Shown here in pieces: positions 26,769-35,334 of a stretch of 64,000 bases of DNA. Origin of the DNA: Sphingobacterium spiritivorum (GTDB lineage Bacteria; Bacteroidota; Bacteroidia; Sphingobacteriales; Sphingobacteriaceae); NCBI RefSeq assembly GCF_016725325.1, contig NZ_CP068083.1:3038001-3102000 (forward strand), given 5' to 3'. The notes beneath the pieces are model-generated. The model had not been told where the DNA came from, ran no database searches, and worked only from the letters and a program-made list of their open reading frames with translations. The position numbers and the translations under genes were made by a program. Within the stretch, counting starts at the first letter, position 1. Each line of letters starts with the position of its first letter.

Positions 26769-27299
26769 TTATGCTTTGTAGTCTCCATTATTCCATAGTA
26801 TATCTGTTATTTCAGTAATCCCGTATTCAAAGTAGTTTCCGTTTTTATCCTTATTACGTTGAAAAAGTTTAGGATTATAAGTTTTGAAATTTAATTTTAA
26901 GAATTTGTCAAAATATCCGTTACCAAAGGTAAGATGTATATGAAACATAGAATGAAACGAATTTGAGCTGTCTTCGGACTCTTCATAAGTTTTTAATCGG
27001 CGTACTATTTCCGAAAGCTCTTCCAAAGAAATATGATCTACTTTTTCAGGGTCGGGTAGGCTGATGTCAAAAGCCAATGTTTCAGCTCCGCTTTCTTCCC
27101 ACCATTCCCAGAGGTTAAATGCTGACATTTCTTTGCCTGTAAGAAGATGTAAGTGTTGTTCAAGCCTTTTGTATTCGACCAGTTCTTCATCTCCCTGTTC
27201 ATCACAATAATCAGTATAGTCGAGAATAAGCTTTAAAATCTGCGGATAAAGTTTTTCTGCAATATCAAGACGAGGCTCTATTTCTTTTCTCAATTCCAT
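26769..27299 (-). CDS. Hypothetical acidic cytoplasmic protein
   Basis: A 176-residue protein with no export signal and no TM segment, rich in Glu/Asp. No family was recognised. Features are an N-terminal helical half (LRKEIEPRLDIAEKLYPQIL; a tryptophan pair in NLWEWWEES), a short acidic linker, and a C-terminal segment with aromatic strands (FHIHLTFGNGYFDKFLKLNF). It is 16 bp downstream of the Nudix gene on the same strand, so the two are probably co-transcribed. No function is proposed. Confidence 0.6.
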   Translation of the reverse strand: MELRKEIEPRLDIAEKLYPQILKLILDYTDYCDEQGDEELVEYKRLEQHLHLLTGKEMSAFNLWEWWEESGAETLAFDISLPDPEKVDHISLEELSEIVRRLKTYEESEDSSNSFHSMFHIHLTFGNGYFDKFLKLNFKTYNPKLFQRNKDKNGNYFEYGITEITDILWNNGDYKA

Positions 27300-27315
27300 A
27301 ACATTACGGTTTCAT

Positions 27316-27705
27316 TTAGATGAGTTCACTTAATAAGAATTCTTTCACTATTGGAATATCTGCTTCTGCCCAGTCATAGTCCATCAGCTGCTGTTTAGAA
27401 ACCCATAAGGCTTGTGCATGTTCTTGCGGAGTGAGTTGTCCACTTCTAACGCTGCATACAAAAGGAAATAACTGCAGGGAAAAATCAGTATAATGATGCT
27501 CTACCATTTTTAAAGGTTCATTTACCTCTATATGCAGATGTAATTCTTCTTTAATTTCCCTTATCAGGCAATCTTTTTTACTTTCTCCGGACTCTATTTT
27601 TCCTCCCGGAAACTCCCATTTTAAGGGTAATTTCATCTTCTCAGACCTTTGACAGATCAGAATTTTTTCCTGATGGATAATGATTGCACAAGTAACATAT
27701 AACAT
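27316..27705 (-). CDS. Nudix hydrolase, MutT-like (8-oxo-dGTP/CTP diphosphatase type)
   Basis: A 129-residue Nudix protein. The box GGKIESGESKKDCLIREIKE runs into ELHL, matching GX5EX7REUXEEXGU with Leu in place of the final Gly. The N-terminus VTCAIIIHQEKILICQRSE and the C-terminal HAQALWVSKQQLMDYDWAEADIP (broken here as two short elements) are those of small MutT/NudG proteins that clean damaged nucleotides. Substrate choice between 8-oxo-dGTP and modified CTP cannot be decided. It likely forms a two-gene unit with the hypothetical gene 16 bp downstream. Confidence 0.88.
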   Translation of the reverse strand: MLYVTCAIIIHQEKILICQRSEKMKLPLKWEFPGGKIESGESKKDCLIREIKEELHLHIEVNEPLKMVEHHYTDFSLQLFPFVCSVRSGQLTPQEHAQALWVSKQQLMDYDWAEADIPIVKEFLLSELI

Positions 27706-27793
27706 ATGAAGTGAAGATACACAAATCTGAATGGAGGGTCAATAAGAAAAGTAAATCGTGTAATGTAGGAGATAGGAGGTAGGGAAGGGGGAC

Positions 27794-27838
27794 AAAAAAT
27801 TACCAGACCATGTCTAACGCACTTAACATGGTCTGGTA
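27794..27838 (-). terminator. Strong intrinsic terminator of the 27845 lipoprotein gene
   Basis: A perfect 13-bp stem (27801-27813 with 27826-27838) with a 12-nt loop is followed on the minus strand by ATTTTTT. It starts 6 bp beyond the stop codon. Confidence 0.85.
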
Positions 27839-27844
27839 ACGAGT

Positions 27845-28318
27845 TTATTTTTTAGCGTGCTCGGTTTCAAATTTACCTGAAGCTTCATTCACACCGTTAG
27901 CCATTACTTCCAGCGCATTGTTGATATTATTCAGTAATTGCTGCTCTGTAGCAGGATCCTCTTTTTTGTTTTTGCGTAGATCAATTAGTTTAGGATAGTC
28001 TTCCGCAACAATTTTTTTGTATCCCTTTAATCCTGTAAGAATTGCAGTCTGCAGGTTGGCATCACCATTAAAATCACCGATTTCTTCTACTTTCTTGATA
28101 TCTTTATCCAGAGCTGTGCTCCATTCCTGTTGTACTTTTCCTGCTTTGTCGAAATCTCCTGCCTGCATTGCACTGTTCATTTCTGTGATATTTTTTTCTC
28201 CACCATTAATGACAGTCATGAGTTCATTGTTGTACTCTACAGGATCTTTTTTTGCACCACAGCTCATAATCAACAGAACCGGTAGCATCAGCAAACTTTT
28301 TGAAATAATGTTTTTCAT
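27845..28318 (-). CDS. Hypothetical lipoprotein
   Basis: 157 residues from the ATG at 28318, chosen because it gives a clean lipoprotein signal, MKNIISKSLLMLPVLLIMSC (lipobox Cys20). The frame can be extended to 28369 without benefit. A -7-like TACTTTTG at 28379-28372 sits just before that extension, placing transcription start inside it. The mature protein is helical and charged and resembles small Bacteroidota/Leptospira surface lipoproteins (PVEYNNELMTVIN start), but no function is known. A strong terminator follows. Confidence 0.7.
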   Translation of the reverse strand: MKNIISKSLLMLPVLLIMSCGAKKDPVEYNNELMTVINGGEKNITEMNSAMQAGDFDKAGKVQQEWSTALDKDIKKVEEIGDFNGDANLQTAILTGLKGYKKIVAEDYPKLIDLRKNKKEDPATEQQLLNNINNALEVMANGVNEASGKFETEHAKK

Positions 28319-28371
28319 GTTTTTTGAAATTAGTTTATACATATGATTGCCTCTTTCATTCAGGCACATTA

Positions 28372-28379
28372 CAAAAGTA
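28372..28379 (-). promoter_or_regulatory. Candidate -7 box of the 28318 lipoprotein gene
   Basis: TACTTTTG on the minus strand fits TAnnTTTG, 53 bp before the chosen start. The nearest TTG upstream is 27 bp away, longer than usual. Confidence 0.3.
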
Positions 28380-28435
28380 GAGCTAAATGAAAAGCGATAG
28401 TATCCCCAAAATCAGTGATTTTGATTGTATGGATA

Positions 28436-29065
28436 TTATTTCCGGATCAATCCGTATTCTAAAGCTAATCCGATAACAGAGGCGATGTTTTTTACCTTAA
28501 ATTTTTCAATAAGATTTTTACGGTGACTTTCGACCGTATGGGTACTGATAAAGAGTACATCTGCAATTTCCGTTGAGGTAAGACCTTTGGCTGCCTCCTG
28601 TAGTATTTCTTTTTCCCGACGCGTTATTTTGGGAACATTGCGGAGACCTTCGGCAGTCTTCTTATCCATGATGAGTTTTGACTGCGCACAAAGAAAACGC
28701 CCTCCATTGTATACCGTCTGAATACCGGTAATGATTTCGGCTCCTGAAGCATTTTTCTGAATATAGCCTGATGCACCTTCAGTCAGCATGCTGTTGATAA
28801 CGGCAAATTCGTTATGTACACTGAGCGCTATAATCTTCATTTCAGGGTGTGCTGATTTGAGTTTAGCGACGAGTTCTATGCTGTTGATATCCGGAAGGTT
28901 AATGTCTAGCAGCAGAATATCGGGTTGTTTTTTCTTTAGTCCGCTTATCAGAGACGCTCCGTCTGTAAAGCAGGCTGCAAGATTGAGGTCGTCTTCTGTA
29001 GCGAGTACATTTTTTAAACCTTCCAATACCATTGGATGGTCATCTGTGATCATAATTTCTATCAT
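28436..29065 (-). CDS. NarL/FixJ-type response regulator
   Basis: 209 residues. The receiver domain (1-120) has D8/D9, phospho-acceptor D54 (LLLDINLP) and a Lys near 104 (YIQKNASG). The LuxR-type helix-turn-helix at about 145-200 has ITRREKEILQEAAKGLTSTE, then VLFISTHTVESHRKNLIEKF. It follows the histidine kinase on the same strand with a 5-bp gap, so it is its cognate partner. The target genes are not known; no matching operator was seen. Confidence 0.93.
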   Translation of the reverse strand: MIEIMITDDHPMVLEGLKNVLATEDDLNLAACFTDGASLISGLKKKQPDILLLDINLPDINSIELVAKLKSAHPEMKIIALSVHNEFAVINSMLTEGASGYIQKNASGAEIITGIQTVYNGGRFLCAQSKLIMDKKTAEGLRNVPKITRREKEILQEAAKGLTSTEIADVLFISTHTVESHRKNLIEKFKVKNIASVIGLALEYGLIRK

Positions 29066-29070
29066 ACTTC

Positions 29071-31326
29071 TTAAGCGTTGGGATCAAGTGGAAAATCCAG
29101 TTCTATTGTTGTACCTATATTATGTTGAGAATGAATATTTATTTTTCCTTTTAAAAATGAAAGCCGGGTTTCCACATTATGCATACCAGCAGATTTTTTA
29201 CCGTTTAGTTGTTTCGGATCAAATCCTTTGCCATCATCTTCAACAGTTATGTGCAATCTGTTATCATTTTCGGATAACTGTACAATAATCTGGCTTGCTT
29301 CTGCATGTTTTATGGCATTATTTACCAACTCCTGAATGATTCTGTATACTAATATCTGCCGCTCCTGATTGAGTGGAGTTGTACAATTTACAAATTCGGC
29401 TGAAACCTCTAGTTTTTCGCCTGACATTCGTGCTGTATATTCTGTGATAGTTTCCTGCAGGCCATATTTTATCAGCAATTCCGGCATAAGATTATGAGCG
29501 ACTCTTCTTAGTTCCTGTACAGCAATATCTATCTGATCCAGAGAGGAGCTGATCGCATTTTTGAGATCAGGTTTTTCAGCTTTTTCGCTGGCACGGGACA
29601 GTCCGATTTTTGTTCCGGATAGCAGTCCTCCCAATCCGTCATGCAGGTCCCTGGCCAGCCTGGATCTTTCTGCTTCCTGGCCTTCCAACATCGCTGTAAG
29701 ATTGGATATTTTGCTGTTCTGTTTTTCTCTTGCCAATTCCAGCAAATGCATGTTTTCGTTTTGTTTCAATGTTTTTGAGCGCTGCCTGTACGCATATAAA
29801 AGGAGGAGGGCACTAATGAAAAATGCGCAAACTAACAGGAAATAAAAAGTATTGATACGGGTTTTATAGTCAAGTTGCTGTTTGGATGAAAAAAGCTCAT
29901 TAGCCCGCTGTTGCGTCTCCAGACGGGAAAGCCGGAGTTCCTGTCCTCTTTTTTCAGCTTCCAGCTGCACGACCTCCAGCTGTTGTTTTTGGTTTTCCTC
30001 ATTCAGTTTCATGTTTTCCAGCTGCTGCATTTGCTGTCCGGATAAGGCATGCATAAGGGATAGCTGCTGTTCTTTTTTGTCGGCCTGCAATTGCATCTGA
30101 ATAAGCAGTTGCTTTTGTCTTTCTTTTTCAAACTGAGCTTCCAGACGACGCCCCAGTTCCATTTTTTCTGAATTGTATACGGCTTCAAATGCAGCAATGT
30201 ATTGCTTGTAGTAATGTATTGCCTGTTTGTAATCTCCTTCTTCTTCGTAAAGTTCAGTTAGCTTTTGAAATAAACTCATAGCAACTCCCTGATCGATAAA
30301 ATTTTCCTTCATTAATGCCGCTAATGATGCCAGAAGGTAATCTTTAGCCTCGTCACGTTTATTTTCTTGAAGGCTGAATTCAGACAGGATTCCGTAGGCG
30401 GCTGCGACATGGGTGTATTGCTGTGTTTCCTTTCCCTTTTCCAGTGCCAGCTTTGCATAGTTCAGCGATTTTTCTCTATAAGAGTCCGGATAAAACTCCA
30501 TATACAGATTGGCCAGATTTATAGCAGCAAAGGACAGATCTGAAGGAATCGCCATCTTGTTTTTTTGCTGCTGATAGGTGTTAATGGCGGAGAGGTAATA
30601 CTGTTCAGCAGCTTTTAGTGCTTTTTGATCAGTACGATTCTCCTTGTGCTGTTGCTCATACATATATCCCATCAGCATATATGCGTCAAAGATACTCATG
30701 GGATCTTGTCTTATTTTGGCAACCTCCAGCGTTTTTTCAGCATACTGTTTTTGAAGATCATATGCTTTCCAATTGGAATATATCGTACAAAGTTCTTTAT
30801 ATATAGCTGTTTTGCGGTTAAGAACCAGTTCTGTATTCGGCACTTTGTCAAGTAACGTTAAAGCATTCTGAAAACTTTTTACAGCTAAAGCTTCCTGTTC
30901 ATCCCGCACTTGTAACCAACCTTCACAATATATCACATAGCCTTTTGTAATGATATCGCTGGTTTCATTGGCAAAGTGTTTTGCTTTTTTTATGTATTGA
31001 TCAGAAGCCGTTTTATTGTTGAGTATGCGGCTGTTCATTGCAGCGATGCTGTTCAGATATGCCGCATACTGACCGTCTTTCTTCTTTTCAGCCACCCGGA
31101 TGTTTTTTTCCAATAAGCGGAAAGCCTCTTCCTGACGATTATTGAAGAAAAGCGTCTGCGCATATTTTCCTGCCAGCATAAGTTGATCGGTACTTTCAGG
31201 GATAGCCTTTTTGTAACGGATTTCGGCCTCTTCTATAGCAGATTGAGCTCTACATATGTGGGATACAAATAGTAAGAATATACATAATATACTACTGACA
31301 AGATAAATAGAAATCGATTTGTTCAT
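29071..31326 (-). CDS. TPR-containing HisKA_3 sensor histidine kinase
   Basis: A 751-residue kinase. A signal peptide (about 1-28) leads to a periplasmic array of TPR-like helices (about 45-385) and a long Gln/Glu-rich coiled coil (about 385-490). One TM helix (492-512), a HisKA_3 dimerisation domain with phospho-acceptor His562 in LARDLHDGLGGLL, and a HATPase domain (ELVNNAIKH; VEDDGKGFDP) follow. This layout is common in Bacteroidota kinases paired with LuxR-type regulators; here the partner lies 5 bp downstream. The periplasmic TPR region probably senses a protein or peptide; the ligand is unknown. Confidence 0.93.
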   Translation of the reverse strand: MNKSISIYLVSSILCIFLLFVSHICRAQSAIEEAEIRYKKAIPESTDQLMLAGKYAQTLFFNNRQEEAFRLLEKNIRVAEKKKDGQYAAYLNSIAAMNSRILNNKTASDQYIKKAKHFANETSDIITKGYVIYCEGWLQVRDEQEALAVKSFQNALTLLDKVPNTELVLNRKTAIYKELCTIYSNWKAYDLQKQYAEKTLEVAKIRQDPMSIFDAYMLMGYMYEQQHKENRTDQKALKAAEQYYLSAINTYQQQKNKMAIPSDLSFAAINLANLYMEFYPDSYREKSLNYAKLALEKGKETQQYTHVAAAYGILSEFSLQENKRDEAKDYLLASLAALMKENFIDQGVAMSLFQKLTELYEEEGDYKQAIHYYKQYIAAFEAVYNSEKMELGRRLEAQFEKERQKQLLIQMQLQADKKEQQLSLMHALSGQQMQQLENMKLNEENQKQQLEVVQLEAEKRGQELRLSRLETQQRANELFSSKQQLDYKTRINTFYFLLVCAFFISALLLLYAYRQRSKTLKQNENMHLLELAREKQNSKISNLTAMLEGQEAERSRLARDLHDGLGGLLSGTKIGLSRASEKAEKPDLKNAISSSLDQIDIAVQELRRVAHNLMPELLIKYGLQETITEYTARMSGEKLEVSAEFVNCTTPLNQERQILVYRIIQELVNNAIKHAEASQIIVQLSENDNRLHITVEDDGKGFDPKQLNGKKSAGMHNVETRLSFLKGKINIHSQHNIGTTIELDFPLDPNA

Positions 31327-31528
31327 TACGTCACTGCCTTGGCTGTCTGTTGAAACGGTTAAAATATAAAAATGACGGGATTTTCGGGTAAAGAAATCTT
31401 AAAAATAATAAGATAGCCAATATTTACTTTGGAAGACAGCGTATTATTTCACCAGACAGAAATTATCTGCTATGAGGATCGTAACATGGGTGCAAAATGT
31501 GCTTTACAACTTGTAAAATGGTGTAATT

Positions 31529-32065
31529 CTATTTCGTATCCTTTTTAGATAATCTGATTCTCTTTGTAGATCTGATTTTCTTCGGAGTTGTATCCTGATT
31601 TTGTAACGAATCTGAATAGTTAACAATTTTAAACGGATTGAAACTGTACTTTTTCTGATTAAACGGAGATATTTCCGGGAGCAGCAAATTATTCTGCAAC
31701 AAATTCAGTGAGCCGTCCTCATGCAGCGGGTAAACTCCCTGTACTACTGAAATAGTTCCACTGCTCATATTAATAATATGATTGCCATGTATTGCAGAGA
31801 TTGTTCCGTTTGAATTTATAATATGGTTGCCATGTATTGCAGAAATTGTTCCGTTTGAATTTATAATATGATTTCCATGTTTTGCAGAAATACTGCCATC
31901 TGAACTAATGATATGATCGCCATGGATGGCAGAAACGGTTCCATTTGAATTTATAATATGACTTCCGCTTACAACAGAATGTGTACCGTCAGGATTGACA
32001 ACTACCTGTGCAGACACTGCTGCTAAACATAAAAGGAATAATCCGGTGAAGATGAGCTTTTTCAT
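31529..32065 (-). CDS. Secreted protein with seven 15-residue repeats
   Basis: A 178-residue exported protein. A signal peptide (about 1-19, AVSAQ) is followed by seven tandem 15-residue units (21-125), best as HIINSNGTISAIHGN, then a basic tail rich in Lys/Arg/Ser. The units are regular beta-like strand-turn patterns (NG turns), so a small solenoid or fibre is possible. No family was recognised. Repeats 3-5 are nearly identical at DNA level, suggesting recent duplication. It stands alone between the TPR kinase and a GNAT gene, with no terminator nearby. Confidence 0.75.
   Translation of the reverse strand: MKKLIFTGLFLLCLAAVSAQVVVNPDGTHSVVSGSHIINSNGTVSAIHGDHIISSDGSISAKHGNHIINSNGTISAIHGNHIINSNGTISAIHGNHIINMSSGTISVVQGVYPLHEDGSLNLLQNNLLLPEISPFNQKKYSFNPFKIVNYSDSLQNQDTTPKKIRSTKRIRLSKKDTK
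31691..32005 (-). repeat. Seven tandem 45-bp coding repeats
   Basis: These encode the seven 15-residue units of the secreted protein; the outermost units are degenerate. The repeats are in frame and inside a gene, so they are not a CRISPR array. Confidence 0.8.
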
Positions 32066-32215
32066 AAGAATAGTCTTTGCTATAAATATAACATATTTTT
32101 CTGAGTTTCTGTTTTTCAGGTTCTTGTATGATTTACTTTTTTACAGAATATGTGCTGTATTTTATTTCTCTTTTGCTAAAATTGTATTTTTCATTTACCA
32201 TATCAGATATAGAGT

Positions 32216-32734
32216 ATGAGCGATACCCCAATATTACGTCAGGCCGGAATAGCAGATATAGATAGAATCTGGACCATTTTGCAGCAGGCTATTGAATTGA
32301 GAAAGCAGGACGGAAGCCGGCAATGGCAGGATGGATATCCAAATTTAGATACAATCCGTCACGATATTGAATCCGGATATGGTCACATTTTATTTCAGGA
32401 GGATGCTATTATTGGATACGTTGCTGTAATCTTTGATGGTGAACCTGCTTATGATTCATTGGAAGGGAAATGGCTAAGTGATCAGTCTTATGCCGTTGTT
32501 CACCGTCTGGCAGTTGCACAGGATATTAAGACCAAAGGCACAGCTACATTTATCATGCAACAGGTAGAAGCTGTAGCTGTTGCAAATAAAGTATATAGCA
32601 TCAAGGTGGATACTAACTACGATAATCTGGCGATGCTACGCATTTTTGAAAAACTTGGCTATAGTTATTGCGGTGAAGTATATTTTAGAGGAAGTGCCCG
32701 TAAAGCATTTGAGAAATTGTTGCCGGTAAGTTAG
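32216..32734 (+). CDS. GNAT-family N-acetyltransferase
   Basis: A 172-residue GNAT of the general ATP-independent acetyl transfer type. Typical elements: ILRQAGIADIDRIWTILQQA, IIGYVAVIFDGEP as the strand-turn before the substrate site, VHRLAVAQDIKTKGTATFIM as the acetyl-CoA loop (D-I-K-T-K-G-T-A), and VDTNYDNLAMLRIFEKLGY at the end. Cytoplasmic; acceptor unknown. It is plus-strand, 34 bp before the thioredoxin-like gene, so the two may share a transcript. Confidence 0.87.
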   Translation: MSDTPILRQAGIADIDRIWTILQQAIELRKQDGSRQWQDGYPNLDTIRHDIESGYGHILFQEDAIIGYVAVIFDGEPAYDSLEGKWLSDQSYAVVHRLAVAQDIKTKGTATFIMQQVEAVAVANKVYSIKVDTNYDNLAMLRIFEKLGYSYCGEVYFRGSARKAFEKLLPVS

Positions 32735-32767
32735 AGCATAAAATTTGGATAGTCATTAATTTTTAAT

Positions 32768-33262
32768 ATGAAAAATATCAGGATATTGTTGTTCGCCATG
32801 ATGATTTGTAGCGTACAATTGGGATTTGGACAGACTAAGTCTGCAAATGAGAAGGAAACATTTGAGAAACCTTATCATCCGGAAGCGGATGCTCAGAAAG
32901 ACATAGATGCTTTGGTTGTAAAAGCACAAAAGGAGAATAAGACTATCATCATTCAGGCAGGCGGTAACTGGTGCATCTGGTGTCTGCGCTTTAATTCCTA
33001 CATTCATGAAACTCCGGAAATCAAAGATCTGCTGGACAAGAACGTATTGTATTATCACCTTAACTATTCACAGGAGAATAAAAATGAAGCAGTCTTTCAG
33101 AAATATGCTCCTGAAGGCGGAAAATTAGGCTATCCTTTTTTCATTGTGCTGGACAAGAATGGTCAGGTGTTGAATGTACATGATAGTGGAAGTCTGGAAG
33201 CCGGAAAAGGTTATGATAAGGAAAAAGTTCTGGCTTTTTTCCGGAAATCAATTACCCGGTAA
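32768..33262 (+). CDS. Exported thioredoxin-like protein (CIWC)
   Basis: A 164-residue protein with a signal peptide (about 1-21, LGFGQ). The thioredoxin-like fold has its redox motif CIWC in GGNWCIWCLRFNSYI, and GGKLGYPFFIVLDKNGQVLNV with the cis-Pro. The pattern resembles DUF255/thioredoxin_7-type exported proteins that reduce periplasmic substrates or handle oxidative stress. It follows the GNAT gene by 33 bp and converges with the AraC gene, 14 bp apart. Confidence 0.85.
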   Translation: MKNIRILLFAMMICSVQLGFGQTKSANEKETFEKPYHPEADAQKDIDALVVKAQKENKTIIIQAGGNWCIWCLRFNSYIHETPEIKDLLDKNVLYYHLNYSQENKNEAVFQKYAPEGGKLGYPFFIVLDKNGQVLNVHDSGSLEAGKGYDKEKVLAFFRKSITR

Positions 33263-33276
33263 TCCTTCATTGATTC

Positions 33277-34074
33277 TTACTTTTTAGTACCCGGCCTTTT
33301 CTTCATTATCGCAAGATAACTTGAACTAAAGGCTGCAGCGCTTTTGTAACCTACCAAATAAGCGATTTGCTTGAGTGTATATTTTCCGGAATCGCTCAAT
33401 TCTATACTTTTGATGATACGAATCAGCTGTATATACTTCTGTACGGTAATTCCTGTTTCCTGTTTAAAAATCCTTTCCAATGTACGTACAGATAAATTTG
33501 CGATCTCACTTAATTGCTGAATCTGTAGTTGTTCGTGAAAGTGCATATTGATATAAGCACAGACAGGGAGTAATCGTGTGTCAGCAGGTATAGGAATCTG
33601 AAGACTATCCGCTTCTCTGCAAAAGTGAGGCAGACTAATGAGCAGAGCATGTAGAAAAGCATCCTCCTCCGGATCCGGATCCGTCTGCTGACTCCACTTT
33701 TGTGCATACAGAAGCATTTCCTTAAGAATAGCTGGTGCAGCAAATACATGGATGTTTTTATAAAAAGCTTCCGCCTGGTTTTCATGGAACAATACTGTCA
33801 TTAAATTCACAGTCTGTGCTTCGGACGTGGTACGATGACTGACAGATGAAGGAATCCACATCACATGATTCTGTGGTAATAAGTAGATCTTCTGTTCCAT
33901 ATGTACATATTGATATCCCTCTTCTACATAAAGGAGTTGCGCACGACTGTGTGTATGTTCATAGTCATCATGTTTCCAGTCTTTTTCATACCATACATAC
34001 GCCTGCTTGCTGATGGTGTCAGAAAATTCGCCTTGTTTTTGTTCCAATAAGCCACATTTCGTGTCGTTTTTCAT
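33277..34074 (-). CDS. AraC-family transcriptional regulator
   Basis: A 265-residue regulator. The N-terminal cupin-like sensor domain (about 30-130) is rich in His and Tyr (YEHTHSRAQLLYVEEGYQ). The C-terminal AraC helix-turn-helix pair (about 170-262) includes LSVRTLERIFKQETGITVQ and KQIAYLVGYKSAAAFSSSY. It is divergent from the exported flavodoxin-RidA gene at 34166, separated by about 90 bp, and may regulate it and itself. A -7-like TAATTTTG lies at 34093-34086 on the minus strand. Confidence 0.9.
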   Translation of the reverse strand: MKNDTKCGLLEQKQGEFSDTISKQAYVWYEKDWKHDDYEHTHSRAQLLYVEEGYQYVHMEQKIYLLPQNHVMWIPSSVSHRTTSEAQTVNLMTVLFHENQAEAFYKNIHVFAAPAILKEMLLYAQKWSQQTDPDPEEDAFLHALLISLPHFCREADSLQIPIPADTRLLPVCAYINMHFHEQLQIQQLSEIANLSVRTLERIFKQETGITVQKYIQLIRIIKSIELSDSGKYTLKQIAYLVGYKSAAAFSSSYLAIMKKRPGTKK

Positions 34075-34109
34075 AACTTTTTTGGCAAAATTAATAAAAG
34101 CGCCTGTCT

Positions 34110-34117
34110 TATCTTTG
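34110..34117 (+). promoter_or_regulatory. Candidate -7 box for the flavodoxin-RidA gene
   Basis: TATCTTTG matches TAnnTTTG, 48 bp before the ATG at 34166. A TTTG at 34081-34084 would be a slightly distant -33 element (25 bp). Confidence 0.35.
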
Positions 34118-34165
34118 CATTGTACATTTATTTTACAAACAGATTAAACACCAAATTGTATTAAT

Positions 34166-35308
34166 ATGAGAATAGGAAGAATGGTTTGCTTAATGATAAT
34201 GGCTATGATTATGACAAATAATATAGAAGCGCAGGAAGATAAGACCAAGGTTTTGGTATTATTCTATTCTGATAACGGAGGTACATATGAATTGGCTAAA
34301 GAAGTCGCTAAGGGTATCGAAAAGAATAGTAAAGCGATTGCAGTAATCAAGCAGACTGCTGTTTCTGCTCATCCGTTGTTAAAGAATATTCCGGTAGCAT
34401 CCGTGGAGGAGCTTTCCGCATATGATGGTATTGCTTTTGGCTCACCGGTTTATTTTGGTAATATCAGCACAGGTATGAGTGCGTTTCTGTCAAAGACTGT
34501 AGAAATATGGCAGCGCCACAGTCTTGAAGGTATTCCAGCCACTGTTTTTATGTCTGCAGGAAGTGGTGCAGGACGTGAGCTTGCTATTCAGGGATTTTGG
34601 AATAGTCTGGCAGTGCATGGGATGATTATTGTACCCAGTGGTATCAGAGGTTATGAACATATAGATAAATCAACTCCTCAGGGAAATACCGTGTTAGGTA
34701 CGACCAGTCTCGCCTCTTTGAAGAATGTTGCAAGACCCAGCGAAAGTGAGCGTTATCTTGCTCAGTTGCAGGGAGAGACTATTGCAAAAGTGGCATCTGC
34801 TATGAAAGGAGCATTTGTTAAAAAAGAGAAAGCGCCCGCGGCAGCAACAGCAGTAAATAATAATATGTTAAAAGACCAGGGGATTACTTTGCCTGAAGTA
34901 CCGGCTCCGGCGGGTAATTATAAGCCCTTCGTAAGATCGGGTAATCTGGTATTTATCAATCAGGTCGCTTTGAAAGAAGGAAAGATTGTACATCCCGGCA
35001 AAATAGGAGTAGAGATCGATGAGGCTCAGGCTAAGCGAGCTACAGAAGTGACAATGTTAAATGTATTGGCTGTCTTGAATAATGCTGTGGACGGTGATCT
35101 CAACAAAGTAGTCCGTTGTGTGCAATTGACCGGTATTTTTAATACGAAAGACGGATACAGCAAGCACGCTGACCTGATGAATATTGCTTCTGATCTTACC
35201 GTCAAAGTTTTCGGCGAAAGAGGTAAACATGCCCGTGCTACGTTTGGTGCATCCTCTTTGCCGGTCAATTCTGCTGTAGAAATACAGGCGGTATTTGAGA
35301 TCGAATAA
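34166..35308 (+). CDS. Exported flavodoxin/WrbA-like and RidA (YjgF) fusion protein
   Basis: 380 residues: signal peptide (about 1-22, NIEAQ), then a WrbA-type flavodoxin domain (about 27-212). That domain shows VLVLFYSDNGGTYELA as the FMN phosphate region, FGSPVYFGNISTGMSAFL and SAGSGAGRELAIQG. An Ala/Lys linker (about 213-240) leads to a complete RidA domain (about 243-380; SGNLVFINQVALKEGKI, ARATFGASSLPVNSAVEI). WrbA reduces quinones; RidA deaminates reactive enamines/imines. An exported fusion of the two is unusual. It is divergent from the AraC gene, its likely regulator. Confidence 0.85.
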   Translation: MRIGRMVCLMIMAMIMTNNIEAQEDKTKVLVLFYSDNGGTYELAKEVAKGIEKNSKAIAVIKQTAVSAHPLLKNIPVASVEELSAYDGIAFGSPVYFGNISTGMSAFLSKTVEIWQRHSLEGIPATVFMSAGSGAGRELAIQGFWNSLAVHGMIIVPSGIRGYEHIDKSTPQGNTVLGTTSLASLKNVARPSESERYLAQLQGETIAKVASAMKGAFVKKEKAPAAATAVNNNMLKDQGITLPEVPAPAGNYKPFVRSGNLVFINQVALKEGKIVHPGKIGVEIDEAQAKRATEVTMLNVLAVLNNAVDGDLNKVVRCVQLTGIFNTKDGYSKHADLMNIASDLTVKVFGERGKHARATFGASSLPVNSAVEIQAVFEIE

Positions 35309-35334
35309 ATTCCTGTTCTCCAGTTATAAAAAGA

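Noticed and set aside
31691..32005. Regular 45-bp repeats resembling a CRISPR array
   Set aside because: They are in-frame coding repeats with no variable spacers and no cas genes nearby.
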